Notes: generated by a model not told the origin, from the sequence alone. 64,000 nucleotides of DNA from Cytobacillus suaedae (GCA_014960805.1 CP063163.1:476001-540000), one strand, 5' to 3'. Positions 55,201 through 64,000 are shown, counted from the stretch's first letter. A program made the numbers and translations.

Positions 55201-56670
55201 TGCTATATTTTTTCTACCAGGATCAATAGCTGCAAGTGGGGCATCATGACCTAATGAACGAATAGGCTCTGCACCTTTTTCAGCCATTTGTTCAATCAGT
55301 TGGATATGCTCACGGTCCCAGCCAAATGCAGAATATTGACCGTTGTGAACTGTAGATGATTTTGTTACTGTAATTGTTTTTGGAAAAGAAGGTGTGGATA
55401 ATCTAGTGCGATAATTTGCGACATCTACTCTGTTTTTCACTCTTTTATAAACCTCTTCTTGAAAATCTCCGTAATGGAAAACTTGCATCGTGTCATTAGT
55501 ATCCCAGCGCATACCAACTTTTTCACCAGGAGAAAGTGGTTTGGGCTCAGCCGTATACTCAGTAGAAGGGATAATGCCTGGCTCAGACGCAAATAGATAA
55601 GAAGCTTCCGTTTCAAGCATCCATACAGGTCTTAGACCAAGAGCATCCACACTAAAGACGGCCTCTTCACCAAATCGTGAAATAATTCCTGCAGGTCCTT
55701 GTGCAAAATGACCCCAAGCTTCACGAGCATAAGTATATAAATCTTGTAAATGCTCAGGATAGGCCTTCATTTCATTGATAATTGGAGGGAACATAAAGTC
55801 AACAGCCTCAAATAAGCTATAGCCATCACGTGAAATAAGGGTATCGATTGTTCGGTTCAAATCCTGTGAGTCACTTCCGCCATCTGTAAGCGGAACATGA
55901 ATCATCCTAGCCTCATCGCGAAGCTTTGCAATGGTATTAATTTCACCATTATGACCTAGCAAGCTGAAGGGCTGAACTCGGAAAAAATTAGATAATGTAT
56001 TCGTTGAATAACGGTTATGTCCTAGAGTCATCGTTGAAGCCACTAGTGGGTTGGCCAAATCATGATAATACTTAGGTAAAATATCACCAGCACCTAACAC
56101 CTTATAAACGGCATGATAATTACTAAGTGAAGCAACATGTACATTTCCACAGTCTTCGATATCAATAGAAACATTAAATAGGCATTTTGATAGATTCTCA
56201 AGAGATTGTGCTAATAAGGCAACCTGCCAAAAAAGAGGTTCCTGCTGTGAGGCGATTGGACCAAGAGCGCTTGAAGATATCGCTTCATCTGTTTCAAAAA
56301 TAAGATCTAATCCATTTTCGTGGAAAAGTTGACGAATGGAGCTTTTCTTTTCTTCAAGGTCAATATGTTGATTGATAAAAAAGTGACCAACGACAAAGCT
56401 TTTTTTATCAACAACACTAGGATCAACTCCAGCTTTACCTAGCTTTTCTGTCCAAAGCGCTTTGGGAATGTCGATGTGGATACCTACTCCGTCTCCTTCA
56501 CCATTGATAAATCCTGCACGGTGATTCATTGTCACGAGGGCATTAATACATGTATCAATATTCAATTTTGTGGGGATTCTTCTTTTTTCAATAGCGGATA
56601 CGATTCCACAGGCATCATGCTCCTGATGGTGGAAATCTCTGAACGTACTCGGACTCCAATTTTTTTTCAT
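52201..56670 (-). CDS. gltB: Glutamate synthase large subunit
   Basis: The 1489-residue protein has the GOGAT domain order. First is a class II glutaminase with nucleophile Cys22 after a short propeptide (HDACGIVSAIE). Then come the central domain, the FMN barrel (near 800-1170: LGKYPRTRGQQVASGRFGVNAELLNSS, GQGAKPGEGGHLPGSKV, SGFDGGTGAARI) with 3Fe-4S cysteines in CTTCRGCHLDTC, and the GXGXG helix domain (from about 1220). It makes glutamate from glutamine and 2-oxoglutarate. No small NADPH-binding subunit gene is in the window, so electrons must come from elsewhere. The binding site before ATG 56670 is weak (CCGGAT). Confidence 0.92.
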   Translation of the reverse strand: MKKNWSPSTFRDFHHQEHDACGIVSAIEKRRIPTKLNIDTCINALVTMNHRAGFINGEGDGVGIHIDIPKALWTEKLGKAGVDPSVVDKKSFVVGHFFINQHIDLEEKKSSIRQLFHENGLDLIFETDEAISSSALGPIASQQEPLFWQVALLAQSLENLSKCLFNVSIDIEDCGNVHVASLSNYHAVYKVLGAGDILPKYYHDLANPLVASTMTLGHNRYSTNTLSNFFRVQPFSLLGHNGEINTIAKLRDEARMIHVPLTDGGSDSQDLNRTIDTLISRDGYSLFEAVDFMFPPIINEMKAYPEHLQDLYTYAREAWGHFAQGPAGIISRFGEEAVFSVDALGLRPVWMLETEASYLFASEPGIIPSTEYTAEPKPLSPGEKVGMRWDTNDTMQVFHYGDFQEEVYKRVKNRVDVANYRTRLSTPSFPKTITVTKSSTVHNGQYSAFGWDREHIQLIEQMAEKGAEPIRSLGHDAPLAAIDPGRKNIADFIKESVAVVTNPAIDRDRETEHFSTRSIIGKRPSLVSDDKNDFVIELSSPLLIEGSQGYDCSSKLGQPSYDQVVNAFSEKKLTHYLSATYTENESLQDALTRLAKEAESAVEQGKSLLIIDDANAHQNGNLWIDPHLILAAVDQALVGKQIRRHCSILLRSGAIRSLHDIIVAYGLGANIISPYLLFATVVEETIQPSVHLFTALNKGLEKVISTIGIHELRGYGRLFSAIGLNEEVADVLRVVNFLGSESVAYNFENLKKDALERAEDFKNEKARPGKLFHMFPRIWKSIGDVAQTGNYDSYREKLTEQEESNPTTIRHLTALKKSDKNVSIEKVNIGVGDHSLPFVISSMSFGSQNEIAFRAYAEGAERLNMISLNGEGGEIKDMLGKYPRTRGQQVASGRFGVNAELLNSSNLLEIKIGQGAKPGEGGHLPGSKVTAKIAEARNATIGSDLISPSNNHDIYSIEDLAQMIAELKTANDQARVSVKVPVVPNIGTIAVGIAKAGADVITLSGFDGGTGAARIHALQHVGLPVEIGVKAAHNALLEAGLRQNVELWADGGIKSALDVMKVMLLGANRVGFGTLSMIAIGCTTCRGCHLDTCHVGIATQIESEAQAKEHGLRRFVPRQLDNAVQGLVNLFGAFGNELKALTASLGVDNLQSIVGRSDLLEQVRGLDSMDLTELLKPLEIEQLPYKEVAASAEEKQLLVAVGAEYLDNNIEELHSSREFATVTSEQRVLGSRVSCHRVRGRLDGSYRNLPDITLNYTEGSIPGNGLGAYNSSGINIHVQGGAQDGIGKTAFGGNILIFKSKGKDGQFYNGSVGKGFGYGAQSGTLLVQGNADARAGIRLSGADMIIGGQVTKPIDENEHGNIGVHANIKGFAFEYMTNGRGLVLGDPGPWICAGMTGGVVYLRHQPEMGLTKAAIERRIAKGAKVSIATLSEKGKKDVAELLTKYIDGLVLNRQIEEAEKLRKLLDNPVEHFFQINPTKEQADPAVSTE

Positions 56671-57006
56671 ATATCCGGCGGCTTTTTGAGGAGGGTATTA
56701 TTAATAATGGATTTAAAAAGAATTGGTTTTATTCAAGTAATGAATTCTTTACATTCCCCCTACTTACAGCCTTCACCTCCTGTAAGTTTTTGTTTGCATA
56801 AGCTTATTGTAAGACTATGTTAATAATAGTGATTACACGGTGTAAAAAAGAACAAATAAAATAAATTTTCAGAAAAGTATACTTTATCTTAACATAGGGA
56901 AAAATTGAAATCAATTATGTATTCATCCAATTGGATAGAGTATTCATTTTATTCGGACTGCTCAAAACAGTAGGGAGTAAGGTGTAAACGTTTTCAAAGA
57001 AAAAAT
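56671..57006. promoter_or_regulatory. Upstream region of gltB
   Basis: About 335 nt without a convincing gene. It holds a hairpin CTTACAG / CTGTAAG (56763-56786) that hides an AGGAGG on the minus strand, a perfect 6-1-6 palindrome TTACACGGTGTAA (56833-56845), and a cre-like site (separate entry). A plus-strand frame of 38 codons at 56707 has a good AGGAGGG but no family resemblance. Confidence 0.45.
56983..56996. promoter_or_regulatory. cre-like CcpA site
   Basis: TGTAAACGTTTTCA matches the TGWAARCGYTWNCW consensus at all 14 positions. It lies about 310 nt upstream of gltB and just after the gsaB terminator. Which gene it serves is open. Confidence 0.55.
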
Positions 57007-57040
57007 AAAAAAGTTAGGGGAAGTGAAAATCCCCTAACGT
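57007..57040 (-). terminator. Terminator of gsaB
   Basis: On the minus strand, GTTAGGGGA / TCCCCTAAC is followed by TTTTTTATTTTT. Confidence 0.88.
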
Positions 57041-57055
57041 TGGAAAAATGTATAT

Positions 57056-58351
57056 TTATTCACCGGACATGATTTTAAAAGAATGTTCAACAGCTTTTAA
57101 TGTAACATCTAAATCTTCTTCTGAGTGTGCAATTGTTAGGAACCAAGCTTCATATTTTGAAGGTGCTAAGTTAATTCCTTGTTGAAGCATTAGTTTGAAA
57201 AATGTAGCAAACATTTCTCCGTTTGTATTTTCTGCTTGTTCATAGTTCACAATTTTCTCATCAGTAAAGTAAATCGTTAGAGCACCTTTTAATCTGTTAA
57301 TCGTGATAGGAATGTTATAGGTTTTAGCATGTGTTAAAATTCCTTCTTCTAATATAGCTCCAAACTTATCAAGTTGTTCATACACACCTTCTTGTTTTAA
57401 CACCTCAAGGCAGGCAATACCAGAAAGAATGGAAGCGGGATTTCCAGCCATTGTCCCAGCTTGATACGCAGGACCGAGTGGTGCAACTTGCTCCATAATT
57501 TCTTTTTTACCACCATAGGCTCCAATTGGAAGACCTCCACCAATAATTTTACCTAAGCACGTTAAATCAGGTTTAACCCCTAATAGATCCTGCGCACCAC
57601 CATACATGAAGCGAAAAGCAGTAATGACTTCATCATAAATTACAAGAGCGCCAGCTGAATGGGTTAGTTCATTTACCTGCTCTAAGAAGCCTTCGAATGG
57701 TTCAACAATACCGAAATTCCCTACAATAGGCTCAACTAACACGGCAGCAATCTGATCTCCCCACTTATCAAGGGCGTCACGTAAAGGTTCAATCTCATTA
57801 AAAGGAACCGTGATAACCTCCTGGGCAATGCTTTTAGGAACACCAGCTGAATCCGGTGTACCTAATGTTGAAGGCCCAGAACCTGCAGCTACCAACACTA
57901 AATCAGAATGGCCATGATAACACCCAGCGAATTTAATGATTTTATCTCTTCCTGTATACGCACGTGCAACACGAATCGTCGTCATAACCGCTTCTGTTCC
58001 TGAGTTTACAAAGCGGACCTTATCTAATGAAGGCAATGCTTCTTTTAACATCTTTGCGAATTTGATCTCATGAGGGGTTGGTGTACCGTACAGTATTCCA
58101 TTTTCAGCCGCCTCTTGAATCGCTTTAGTAATATGAGGATGAGCATGTCCAGTAATAATCGGCCCGTATGCTGCTAAATAATCAATATACTTATTGCCAT
58201 CAACGTCCCAAAAGTATGCCCCTTTTGCTCTTTCCATCACAACTGGAGCCCCACCTCCGACCGCTTTGTAAGAACGAGATGGACTGTTTACACCACCTAC
58301 GATATGTTCAAGTGCTTCTTTATGTAATTCTTCTGATTTAGAGAAGTTCAT
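57056..58351 (-). CDS. gsaB: Glutamate-1-semialdehyde 2,1-aminomutase
   Basis: A 431-residue PLP enzyme that turns glutamate-1-semialdehyde into 5-aminolevulinate for heme synthesis. Features: [15 protein letters not shown] at the start, [37 protein letters not shown], the PLP Asp in [11 protein letters not shown] and the Schiff-base Lys in [17 protein letters not shown]. In Bacillus a second copy (hemL) sits in the hem operon; this locus corresponds to gsaB by gene order. Its neighbourhood next to perR may link heme supply to peroxide control. Confidence 0.93.
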   Translation of the reverse strand: MNFSKSEELHKEALEHIVGGVNSPSRSYKAVGGGAPVVMERAKGAYFWDVDGNKYIDYLAAYGPIITGHAHPHITKAIQEAAENGILYGTPTPHEIKFAKMLKEALPSLDKVRFVNSGTEAVMTTIRVARAYTGRDKIIKFAGCYHGHSDLVLVAAGSGPSTLGTPDSAGVPKSIAQEVITVPFNEIEPLRDALDKWGDQIAAVLVEPIVGNFGIVEPFEGFLEQVNELTHSAGALVIYDEVITAFRFMYGGAQDLLGVKPDLTCLGKIIGGGLPIGAYGGKKEIMEQVAPLGPAYQAGTMAGNPASILSGIACLEVLKQEGVYEQLDKFGAILEEGILTHAKTYNIPITINRLKGALTIYFTDEKIVNYEQAENTNGEMFATFFKLMLQQGINLAPSKYEAWFLTIAHSEEDLDVTLKAVEHSFKIMSGE

Positions 58352-58414
58352 ATAAATACCTCCATTACTTATTTCAAAACATCCTAGGTTATTTTAGCAT
58401 GAATTGAGAAGGTT

Positions 58415-58560
58415 TTCGACAAATGCCACGTACTTGTCGACTTCAGGTTGAGATGATGATTCGACAAATGCCGACATATGCCACGTAATTGTCGAATCAT
58501 CCTTGATCAGTTCCTTCTATATAATGCGATTCGACATCTGCCACACGTACTTGTCGAATC
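58415..58560. repeat. Three TTCGACA hairpin units
   Basis: Unit 1: TTCGACAAATGCC...TTGTCGA (58415-58440). Unit 2: arms ATGATTCGACAA / TTGTCGAATCAT, 12 bp perfect (58456-58500). Unit 3: GATTCGACA / TGTCGAATC (58528-58560). Each holds TGCCAC(AC)GTA in the loop. Units 2 and 3 are each followed by TTGAT-AGTTCCTTCTATATAA (to about 58590). They lie upstream of divergent gsaB and the channel gene, filling most of this 315-nt gap. Confidence 0.8.
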
Positions 58561-58666
58561 ATCTTTGATTAGTTCCTTCTATATAAAATGTCGAAGGAGA
58601 TTGTCCATATAAAGGTACTAAGTTAACCAAGCCTTTCGTATACATAAACGAACCCTATTAATAGAG

Positions 58667-59083
58667 GTGGTAGGTTTGTTTCCCTTATTTATTTTATCTA
58701 TGGTCATAGCAGGTTTAGTGATGAGCATAAAATCCCTTTTTTCAATGAGTCGGAAGAAAAATCAGTACATCTCCTTTGAAAATATTGTATTACTCTTTTT
58801 TATCTATATAACGGTGTTACTTGGATTTGGAGTTATTTATACGTCTTTTATTATGTTAGGAGCACCGATTTTAATCGAAGATGGGACATACATAAGTGGT
58901 GACTTTTTCTCGGTACTTCAGGACTCCATGTACTTTAGTGCGATCACTCTTTTTTCGGTTGGATATGGAGATATTACGCCAGTTGGTGTTGGACGTTGGT
59001 TGTCAATTATTGAAGCGTTACTAGGGTATATAATGCCCACTGCGTTTGTAGTTCGTTCAGTTGTAAGTTATGAAAGGGACTAA
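58667..59083 (+). CDS. Potassium channel-like protein (Ion_trans_2)
   Basis: A 138-residue protein with an N-terminal helix (about 4-22), a second helix (about 36-62), a pore loop with selectivity filter SVGYGDITP (near 104-112) and a final helix (about 117-132). This is the two-helix K+ channel plan with an extra first helix; no cytoplasmic regulatory domain is attached. It is probably a tetramer. The start is either GTG 58667 or TTG 58676; AGAGGTGG favours the latter. It lies 64 nt upstream of bcp. Confidence 0.83.
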   Translation: MVGLFPLFILSMVIAGLVMSIKSLFSMSRKKNQYISFENIVLLFFIYITVLLGFGVIYTSFIMLGAPILIEDGTYISGDFFSVLQDSMYFSAITLFSVGYGDITPVGVGRWLSIIEALLGYIMPTAFVVRSVVSYERD

Positions 59084-59147
59084 CATTTGTATTCCTGCCT
59101 AGTTTCCGATAATCTAGAGGCAAAGACTAGTTTGAGGAGGAAATGAA

Positions 59148-59612
59148 ATGTCAGTTGAAGTAGGAAAGGTTGCACCAGATTTTGAATTAGTATCAACTAA
59201 TGGAGAAATGGTTAAATTATCAGACTATAAAGGAAAGTATGTTGTCCTTTATTTCTATCCAAAGGACATGACACCTGGGTGTACGACTCAAGCCTGTGAC
59301 TTCCGTGATCACCATAAAAGCTTTTCTGATGTAAATGCGGTTATTCTTGGGGTTAGCCCGGATTCTGCAGAGAAACATCAAAAGTTTACAGAAAAATATG
59401 ATTTACCATTTCAACTTCTAGTTGATGATGAGCATAAAGTAGCTGAATTATATGATGTCTGGAAACTTAAGAAAAACTTCGGGAAAGAATATATGGGGAT
59501 TGAGCGTTCTACTTTTCTTATTAATCCTGAAGGCCAAATCGTAAAAGAGTGGCGTAAAGTTAAGGTTAAAGGCCATGTGGAAGAAGCGTTGGAAGAAATA
59601 AAAGGAATATAA
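59148..59612 (+). CDS. bcp: Thioredoxin-dependent thiol peroxidase (Bcp/peroxiredoxin Q)
   Basis: A 154-residue peroxiredoxin. The peroxidatic Cys45 and resolving Cys50 are in TPGCTTQACDFRD, with the five-residue spacing of the Bcp class. GVSPDSAEKHQKFTEKYDLPFQLLVDD and GIERSTFLINPEG complete the fold. It reduces H2O2 and organic peroxides using thioredoxin. B. subtilis has the same gene (ygaF) before perR. GAGGAGG precedes the ATG. Confidence 0.94.
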   Translation: MSVEVGKVAPDFELVSTNGEMVKLSDYKGKYVVLYFYPKDMTPGCTTQACDFRDHHKSFSDVNAVILGVSPDSAEKHQKFTEKYDLPFQLLVDDEHKVAELYDVWKLKKNFGKEYMGIERSTFLINPEGQIVKEWRKVKVKGHVEEALEEIKGI

Positions 59613-59716
59613 TTAGCCTATTTTTCAAAACACAGGCATACGTCTATACAAAATGACTGCCAGGTGAGTATTGTATGAGTGTAGGGCATACCTCCTCAGA
59701 TGTTAGCGTGATTGAA

Positions 59717-59749
59717 GTGCGGGAATTGATTTCCCGCACCCTTTTTTTA
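59717..59749 (+). terminator. Strong terminator about 105 nt after bcp
   Basis: GTGCGGGAA / TTCCCGCAC with a 5-nt loop, then seven Ts. The 100-nt stretch between the bcp stop and this hairpin has no coding frame and could be a 3' UTR or a small RNA. Confidence 0.85.
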
Positions 59750-59839
59750 TGGCAGAGATTCTAGATCTCTTTTTTCTTTATTTTCTTAATCGTTAAGACT
59801 TGATAATATAGATAATAGATCAATACAGGGGGTATCATA

Positions 59840-60388
59840 ATGAAAATATATACACGTACTGGTGACAAAGGAACAACTTCATTAATTTATGGAGAGAGAG
59901 TATCAAAAAATGATTTAAGAGTTGAGGCATATGGTACTTGTGATGAAGCAAATTCATTTATAGGTTTAGCTCTAACTCATATTCAAAAGGCTACGTACAG
60001 TGAAAAAGATGACGTTATACAAATCCTACGTAAAATACAAACGACACTATTCCATGTTGGAGCAGAGTTGGCAACACCAACAGGTAAGGAAGTAAAGTGG
60101 AAATTAACTGAAGAAGACATTAAAGAATTAGAGGCTGTTATTGATACATGGGATCAGCAATTACCACAATTGACTAACTTCATTTTACCAGGAGGCGGCG
60201 AAGCGGGTGCTGTTCTACATATTGCAAGAACGATAGTAAGGAGAGCTGAAAGAAGGTCTGTTGCTATTGGGGATGAAGTGAATCCGTTAGTTTCTTCTTA
60301 TTTAAATCGCCTTTCTGACTTTTTATTTGTTGCAGCAAGGTTTATAAACTTTAAAGAAGGAAAAGGAGAGCCAACACTTCACCAATAA
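59840..60388 (+). CDS. Cob(I)yrinic acid a,c-diamide adenosyltransferase (PduO type)
   Basis: A 182-residue adenosyltransferase: YTRTGDKGTTSLIYGERVSKNDLRVEAYGTCDEANSFIGLA at the ATP-binding N-terminus, then RTIVRRAERRSVAI and NRLSDFLFVAARFINFKEG in the C-terminal helices that form the corrinoid site. It adds the adenosyl group to cobalamin. B. subtilis YvqK is the same family; here the gene lies between bcp and perR, which is not the B. subtilis order. Confidence 0.9.
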   Translation: MKIYTRTGDKGTTSLIYGERVSKNDLRVEAYGTCDEANSFIGLALTHIQKATYSEKDDVIQILRKIQTTLFHVGAELATPTGKEVKWKLTEEDIKELEAVIDTWDQQLPQLTNFILPGGGEAGAVLHIARTIVRRAERRSVAIGDEVNPLVSSYLNRLSDFLFVAARFINFKEGKGEPTLHQ

Positions 60389-60453
60389 AAATAAGAAAGT
60401 GATTCTCAAAGTGATTAAAATCCTTCAATAATCATATAGTAAACGTAGAAATA

Positions 60454-60483
60454 TTGACAAAAGTAGGAATCACAAGGTACACT
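60454..60483 (+). promoter_or_regulatory. Promoter of perR
   Basis: TTGACA (60454-60459), an 18-nt spacer and TACACT (60478-60483). Confidence 0.75.
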
Positions 60484-60485
60484 AA

Positions 60486-60500
60486 TTATAAATATTATAA
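60486..60500. promoter_or_regulatory. PerR box
   Basis: TTATAAATATTATAA differs at one base from the PerR consensus TTATAATNATTATAA. It starts 3 nt after the perR -10, so perR should repress itself. Confidence 0.88.
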
Positions 60501-60538
60501 AGTAAGAATATCTTTATTTAGAAAAGAGGTGCATGGCG

Positions 60539-60976
60539 ATGTCTAATAATCAACTAAAAGAAGCGCTTGAAACGTTAAAGGAGACAGGGGTCAGAATCAC
60601 TCCTCAACGTCATGCGATACTTGAATATTTAATAAATGCCATGTCTCATCCGAGCGCAGATGATATATATAAAGCACTCGAAGGGAAATTCCCGAATATG
60701 AGTGTTGCTACCGTTTATAATAATCTAAGAGTATTTCGTGAAGTTGGTCTTGTAAGAGAGTTAACGTACGGAGATGCTTCTAGTCGTTTTGACTATATTA
60801 CAACTGATCATTATCATGTGATTTGTGATAACTGTGGCAAAATTGTCGATTTCCATTATCCAGGCTTAGATGAGGTAGAAGCGTTAGCTTCTCATGTTAC
60901 TGGGTTTAAAGTGAATAGACACCGAATGGAAGTTTACGGAGAATGCCCGGATTGCCAGAAGAAAAATGCACATTAA
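60539..60976 (+). CDS. perR: Peroxide-responsive repressor PerR
   Basis: A 145-residue Fur-family metalloregulator. With the start at ATG 60539 the key residues fall exactly on the B. subtilis numbers: His37, Asp85, His91, His93, Asp104 for the Fe/Mn sensing site and Cys96, Cys99, Cys136, Cys139 for structural zinc. Peroxide oxidises His37/His91 and releases the repressor. The DNA-binding helix is in [26 protein letters not shown] lies upstream; ATG 60533 would add only two residues. Confidence 0.95.
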   Translation: MSNNQLKEALETLKETGVRITPQRHAILEYLINAMSHPSADDIYKALEGKFPNMSVATVYNNLRVFREVGLVRELTYGDASSRFDYITTDHYHVICDNCGKIVDFHYPGLDEVEALASHVTGFKVNRHRMEVYGECPDCQKKNAH

Positions 60977-61009
60977 AAAAGCCGATAGCGAGTAGCTATC
61001 AGCTTTTTT
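60974..61009. terminator. Bidirectional terminator of perR and ygzB
   Basis: AAAAAAGC-GATAGC / GCTATC-GCTTTTTT between convergent genes. Confidence 0.88.
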
Positions 61010-61362
61010 TATTTTAAACCTTTACGATTGTAGCTCTCGTCAAATTCTTTTCCTTCAAGTGTGGGATCTAGTGTTAGTGTTTCATTGCAGTACATGCAGA
61101 TATCGACTCTTCCAAGCATTTTCGTTGCTTTATTGCAGGAAGGGCAGACAACTTGAATGGTTTTCGTTGAAAGCATCCCAATCCAAAAGTAAACGACTGT
61201 ACTAGCGATTATAAAAAGAAGCCCCAATAACATAAAAATGGTCATTGCCCAAACGGACTCACGGAAGAAGATACCTCCATACATTACGGCAAACCCAACA
61301 AAGATTAAGATAAGAGCAAACGATCTAATTTTATTAATTTTACTAGAATATTTTAATGCCAT
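61009..61362 (-). CDS. ygzB: YgzB, UPF0295 family membrane protein
   Basis: A 117-residue protein with two helices (about 14-36 and 40-66) and a C-terminal zinc-ribbon-like part with two Cys pairs ([14 protein letters not shown] and [11 protein letters not shown]). It matches UPF0295 YgzB, next to perR in B. subtilis. Function unknown. The start is ATG 61362, 7 nt after AGGAGGA; the ATG at 61368 is too close. Confidence 0.9.
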   Translation of the reverse strand: MALKYSSKINKIRSFALILIFVGFAVMYGGIFFRESVWAMTIFMLLGLLFIIASTVVYFWIGMLSTKTIQVVCPSCNKATKMLGRVDICMYCNETLTLDPTLEGKEFDESYNRKGLK

Positions 61363-61508
61363 CTTCATTCCTCCTATACATACTATACCATATTACATAA
61401 TAGCTTTAAAAAGGGGAAATTTTGTGGTTGAAAACTTTCTATTTGGAAAGGGTTTATTGATACTCCTGTCGAAAGTATTACTCAACTATAAATATGGAGG
61501 ACAGTTGA

Positions 61509-62378
61509 ATGGAAGATTTGTTACGTCCTATTTATCAAGAAAGAGCGAGCCAACCAAACACACTAGGAATCATTATGGTAGAAAAAGCAAAAAGCTTATT
61601 AGCGATTACCGACTCATTTGATACTGTGATACTAGTGATTGTGAAAGAGCAAGAAAAACAGATGACAATAAGACATTATGAATACGAAAATCAAAAAGCT
61701 TCCTTATATACCGTGAGGGACGAACAGTTGAGAAATTGGCTACTATACGGGACTAACCGAAAAGTCTCGGAATGGGTACTTCATGGAAAGGTTCTATTTG
61801 ACCGAAATGAATATATCCAACGCTTAAAAGAAGAGTATCATGAATTTCCTATGTCCGACCGTCAAAAGAAAATCGGTATCGAATTTGCTAAGTTAATAAG
61901 AAGATATCAGGATGGAAAAAGTTTTTTAGCACAGAAAAATTACCTGGATGCCTATAACAACATTGTGCATGCTCTTCATCATTTGGCAAGACTATCTGTG
62001 ATTGAAAAAGGATTTCATCCAGAAGTAACTGTCTGGAATCAAGTGAAGCAAATGGAACCCGAGATACATAAGCTTTATCAGGAATTAATTGAAAGTGAAG
62101 AGCCAATTAATAAAAGACTTGAGCTACTATTCCTTGCAAGTGAATTTCTAATTCATTCTCGAGCTGCAATTGGAGGAAAACACTTAATCACTGTTCTAAG
62201 TGAAAAAACTGAAACGTGGTCATACAGTGAACTTGAAGAACATCCGGAATTAGATTCGTATAATGTTGATTTAGAAGTGTTACTAGAATATCTTATTGAA
62301 AAAAGGCTAGTATCCGTTCAAAGAATCGTGACAAAAGGTGTGGGTATTTACCATAGAAGATATACTGCCCTGAGCTGA
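61509..62378 (+). CDS. ygxA: YgxA, nucleotidyltransferase-like protein
   Basis: A 289-residue protein found upstream of an rRNA operon in many Bacillus genomes. The N-terminal half (to about 120) resembles a nucleotidyltransferase domain (NTLGIIMVEKAKSLLAITDSFDTVILVIVKE), then comes a helical HEPN-like part (FLAQKNYLDAYNNIVHALHHLARLSVIEKG) and a winged-helix-like end (LEVLLEYLIEKRLVSVQRIVTKGVGIYHRRYTAL). The classic GS-x-D motif is degenerate, so activity is uncertain. AATATGGAGGACAG precedes the ATG. Confidence 0.88.
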   Translation: MEDLLRPIYQERASQPNTLGIIMVEKAKSLLAITDSFDTVILVIVKEQEKQMTIRHYEYENQKASLYTVRDEQLRNWLLYGTNRKVSEWVLHGKVLFDRNEYIQRLKEEYHEFPMSDRQKKIGIEFAKLIRRYQDGKSFLAQKNYLDAYNNIVHALHHLARLSVIEKGFHPEVTVWNQVKQMEPEIHKLYQELIESEEPINKRLELLFLASEFLIHSRAAIGGKHLITVLSEKTETWSYSELEEHPELDSYNVDLEVLLEYLIEKRLVSVQRIVTKGVGIYHRRYTALS

Positions 62379-62387
62379 TTTGAATGT

Positions 62388-62420
62388 ATGGCTCCTATCA
62401 ACTAGAATAGGAGCCATTTC
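62388..62420 (+). terminator. Terminator of ygxA
   Basis: ATGGCTCCTAT / ATAGGAGCCAT followed by TTTC. Confidence 0.75.
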
Positions 62421-62447
62421 ACACTAAAAAGTTTTTCTGAAAAAGTA

Positions 62448-62477
62448 TTGACTCTATAAAACAATACATGGTATATT
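62448..62477 (+). promoter_or_regulatory. rrn promoter P1
   Basis: TTGACT (62448-62453), an 18-nt spacer and TATATT (62472-62477), preceded by an A/T-rich UP-like stretch. Confidence 0.75.
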
Positions 62478-62532
62478 ATATTTTGTCGCTGCGATACACA
62501 AACAACAGCGATAAAGAAAAACAAAAAACATG

Positions 62533-62561
62533 TTGACTTGAAAAACACAACATGTTATATT
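62533..62561 (+). promoter_or_regulatory. rrn promoter P2
   Basis: TTGACT (62533-62538), a 17-nt spacer and TATATT (62556-62561), with A-rich upstream DNA. Tandem P1/P2 about 85 nt apart is the usual Bacillus rrn arrangement. Confidence 0.8.
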
Positions 62562-62668
62562 AATAAAGTCGCTTACGAGCGATTGAGTAAAAAAGTTCTT
62601 TGAAAACTGAACATAACACAAGCGTCAATGTTTGTTTTAAAATTTGTTTTAGCTATGAGCTAATCAAC

Positions 62669-64000
<1,332 letters not shown>

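Noticed and set aside
56707-56823. 38-codon plus-strand frame upstream of gltB
   Set aside because: It has AGGAGGG upstream but a low-information sequence, no terminator, and overlaps the gltB leader hairpin. Not enough to call a gene.

Overview
The window is a low-GC chromosomal segment from an endospore-forming member of the Bacillaceae. Evidence: Bacillus-type AGGAGG ribosome binding sites throughout, spore protein genes (sspK, sspE) each behind a sigma-G-like promoter, Fur and PerR boxes of the Bacillus 7-1-7 type, a menaquinol oxidase operon (qoxABCD), and a 16S rRNA gene running off the right edge. From about 30.5 kb to the end the gene order follows the Bacillus subtilis yfhD-yfhE ... 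yfhF-recX-yfhH ... sspK ... yfhJ ... yfhP-mutY-yfhS-fabL-sspE-ygaB-ygaC-ygaD ... gsaB ... bcp-perR-ygzB-ygxA-rrn segment. A peptide transporter, an aromatic-acid-exporter-like gene and a lone glutamate synthase large subunit lie between ygaD and gsaB. Species cannot be fixed by eye.

Layout. 0-12.4 kb: a gene tail, the SelO pseudokinase, a Pro/Gly-rich probable surface protein, a lipoprotein, a SET-domain protein, a Fur-controlled iron(III) ABC transporter (fbpABC type), a HAD phosphatase, oligoendopeptidase F and a thermonuclease lipoprotein. 12.6-17.6 kb: aldehyde and iron-type alcohol dehydrogenases, a redox MarR regulator with glutathione peroxidase, and a YlaM-type glutaminase. 17.7-25.8 kb is a respiratory block: a ba3-type cytochrome c oxidase (subunits IIa, II, I), a SCO copper chaperone and an unclassified His/Met-rich membrane protein, then qoxABCD. 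26-30 kb: membrane proteins, a DUF4397 protein and a peptidoglycan amidase. 30.2-30.4 kb carries a dense cluster of DnaA boxes. 30.5-44.6 kb: the yfh/yga small-protein, DNA-repair (recX, mutY), lipid (fabL) and spore (sspK, sspE) genes. 44.9-58.4 kb: oligopeptide transporter, aromatic-acid-exporter-like protein, glutamate synthase and gsaB. 58.6-62.4 kb: K+ channel-like protein, thiol peroxidase, cobalamin adenosyltransferase, perR with its own PerR box, ygzB, ygxA. 62.4-64 kb: tandem rrn promoters and 16S rRNA.

The accessory signal is mostly non-coding. Family A is a GC-rich palindrome near 50 bp (four full copies, three half copies), mostly at 3' ends of genes. Family B is a 115-190 bp element (seven copies) whose outer arms differ between copies but stay self-complementary within most of them. 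Two B copies carry the same nested hairpin of about 52 nt. Three TTCGACA hairpins sit upstream of gsaB. A 67-nt tRNA-like fold followed by a competing hairpin lies in the leader of an acetyltransferase gene. I found no CRISPR array, prophage, transposase or toxin-antitoxin pair. The best candidates for something undescribed are the tRNA-like leader, the covarying repeat families and the His/Met-rich protein of the ba3 cluster.
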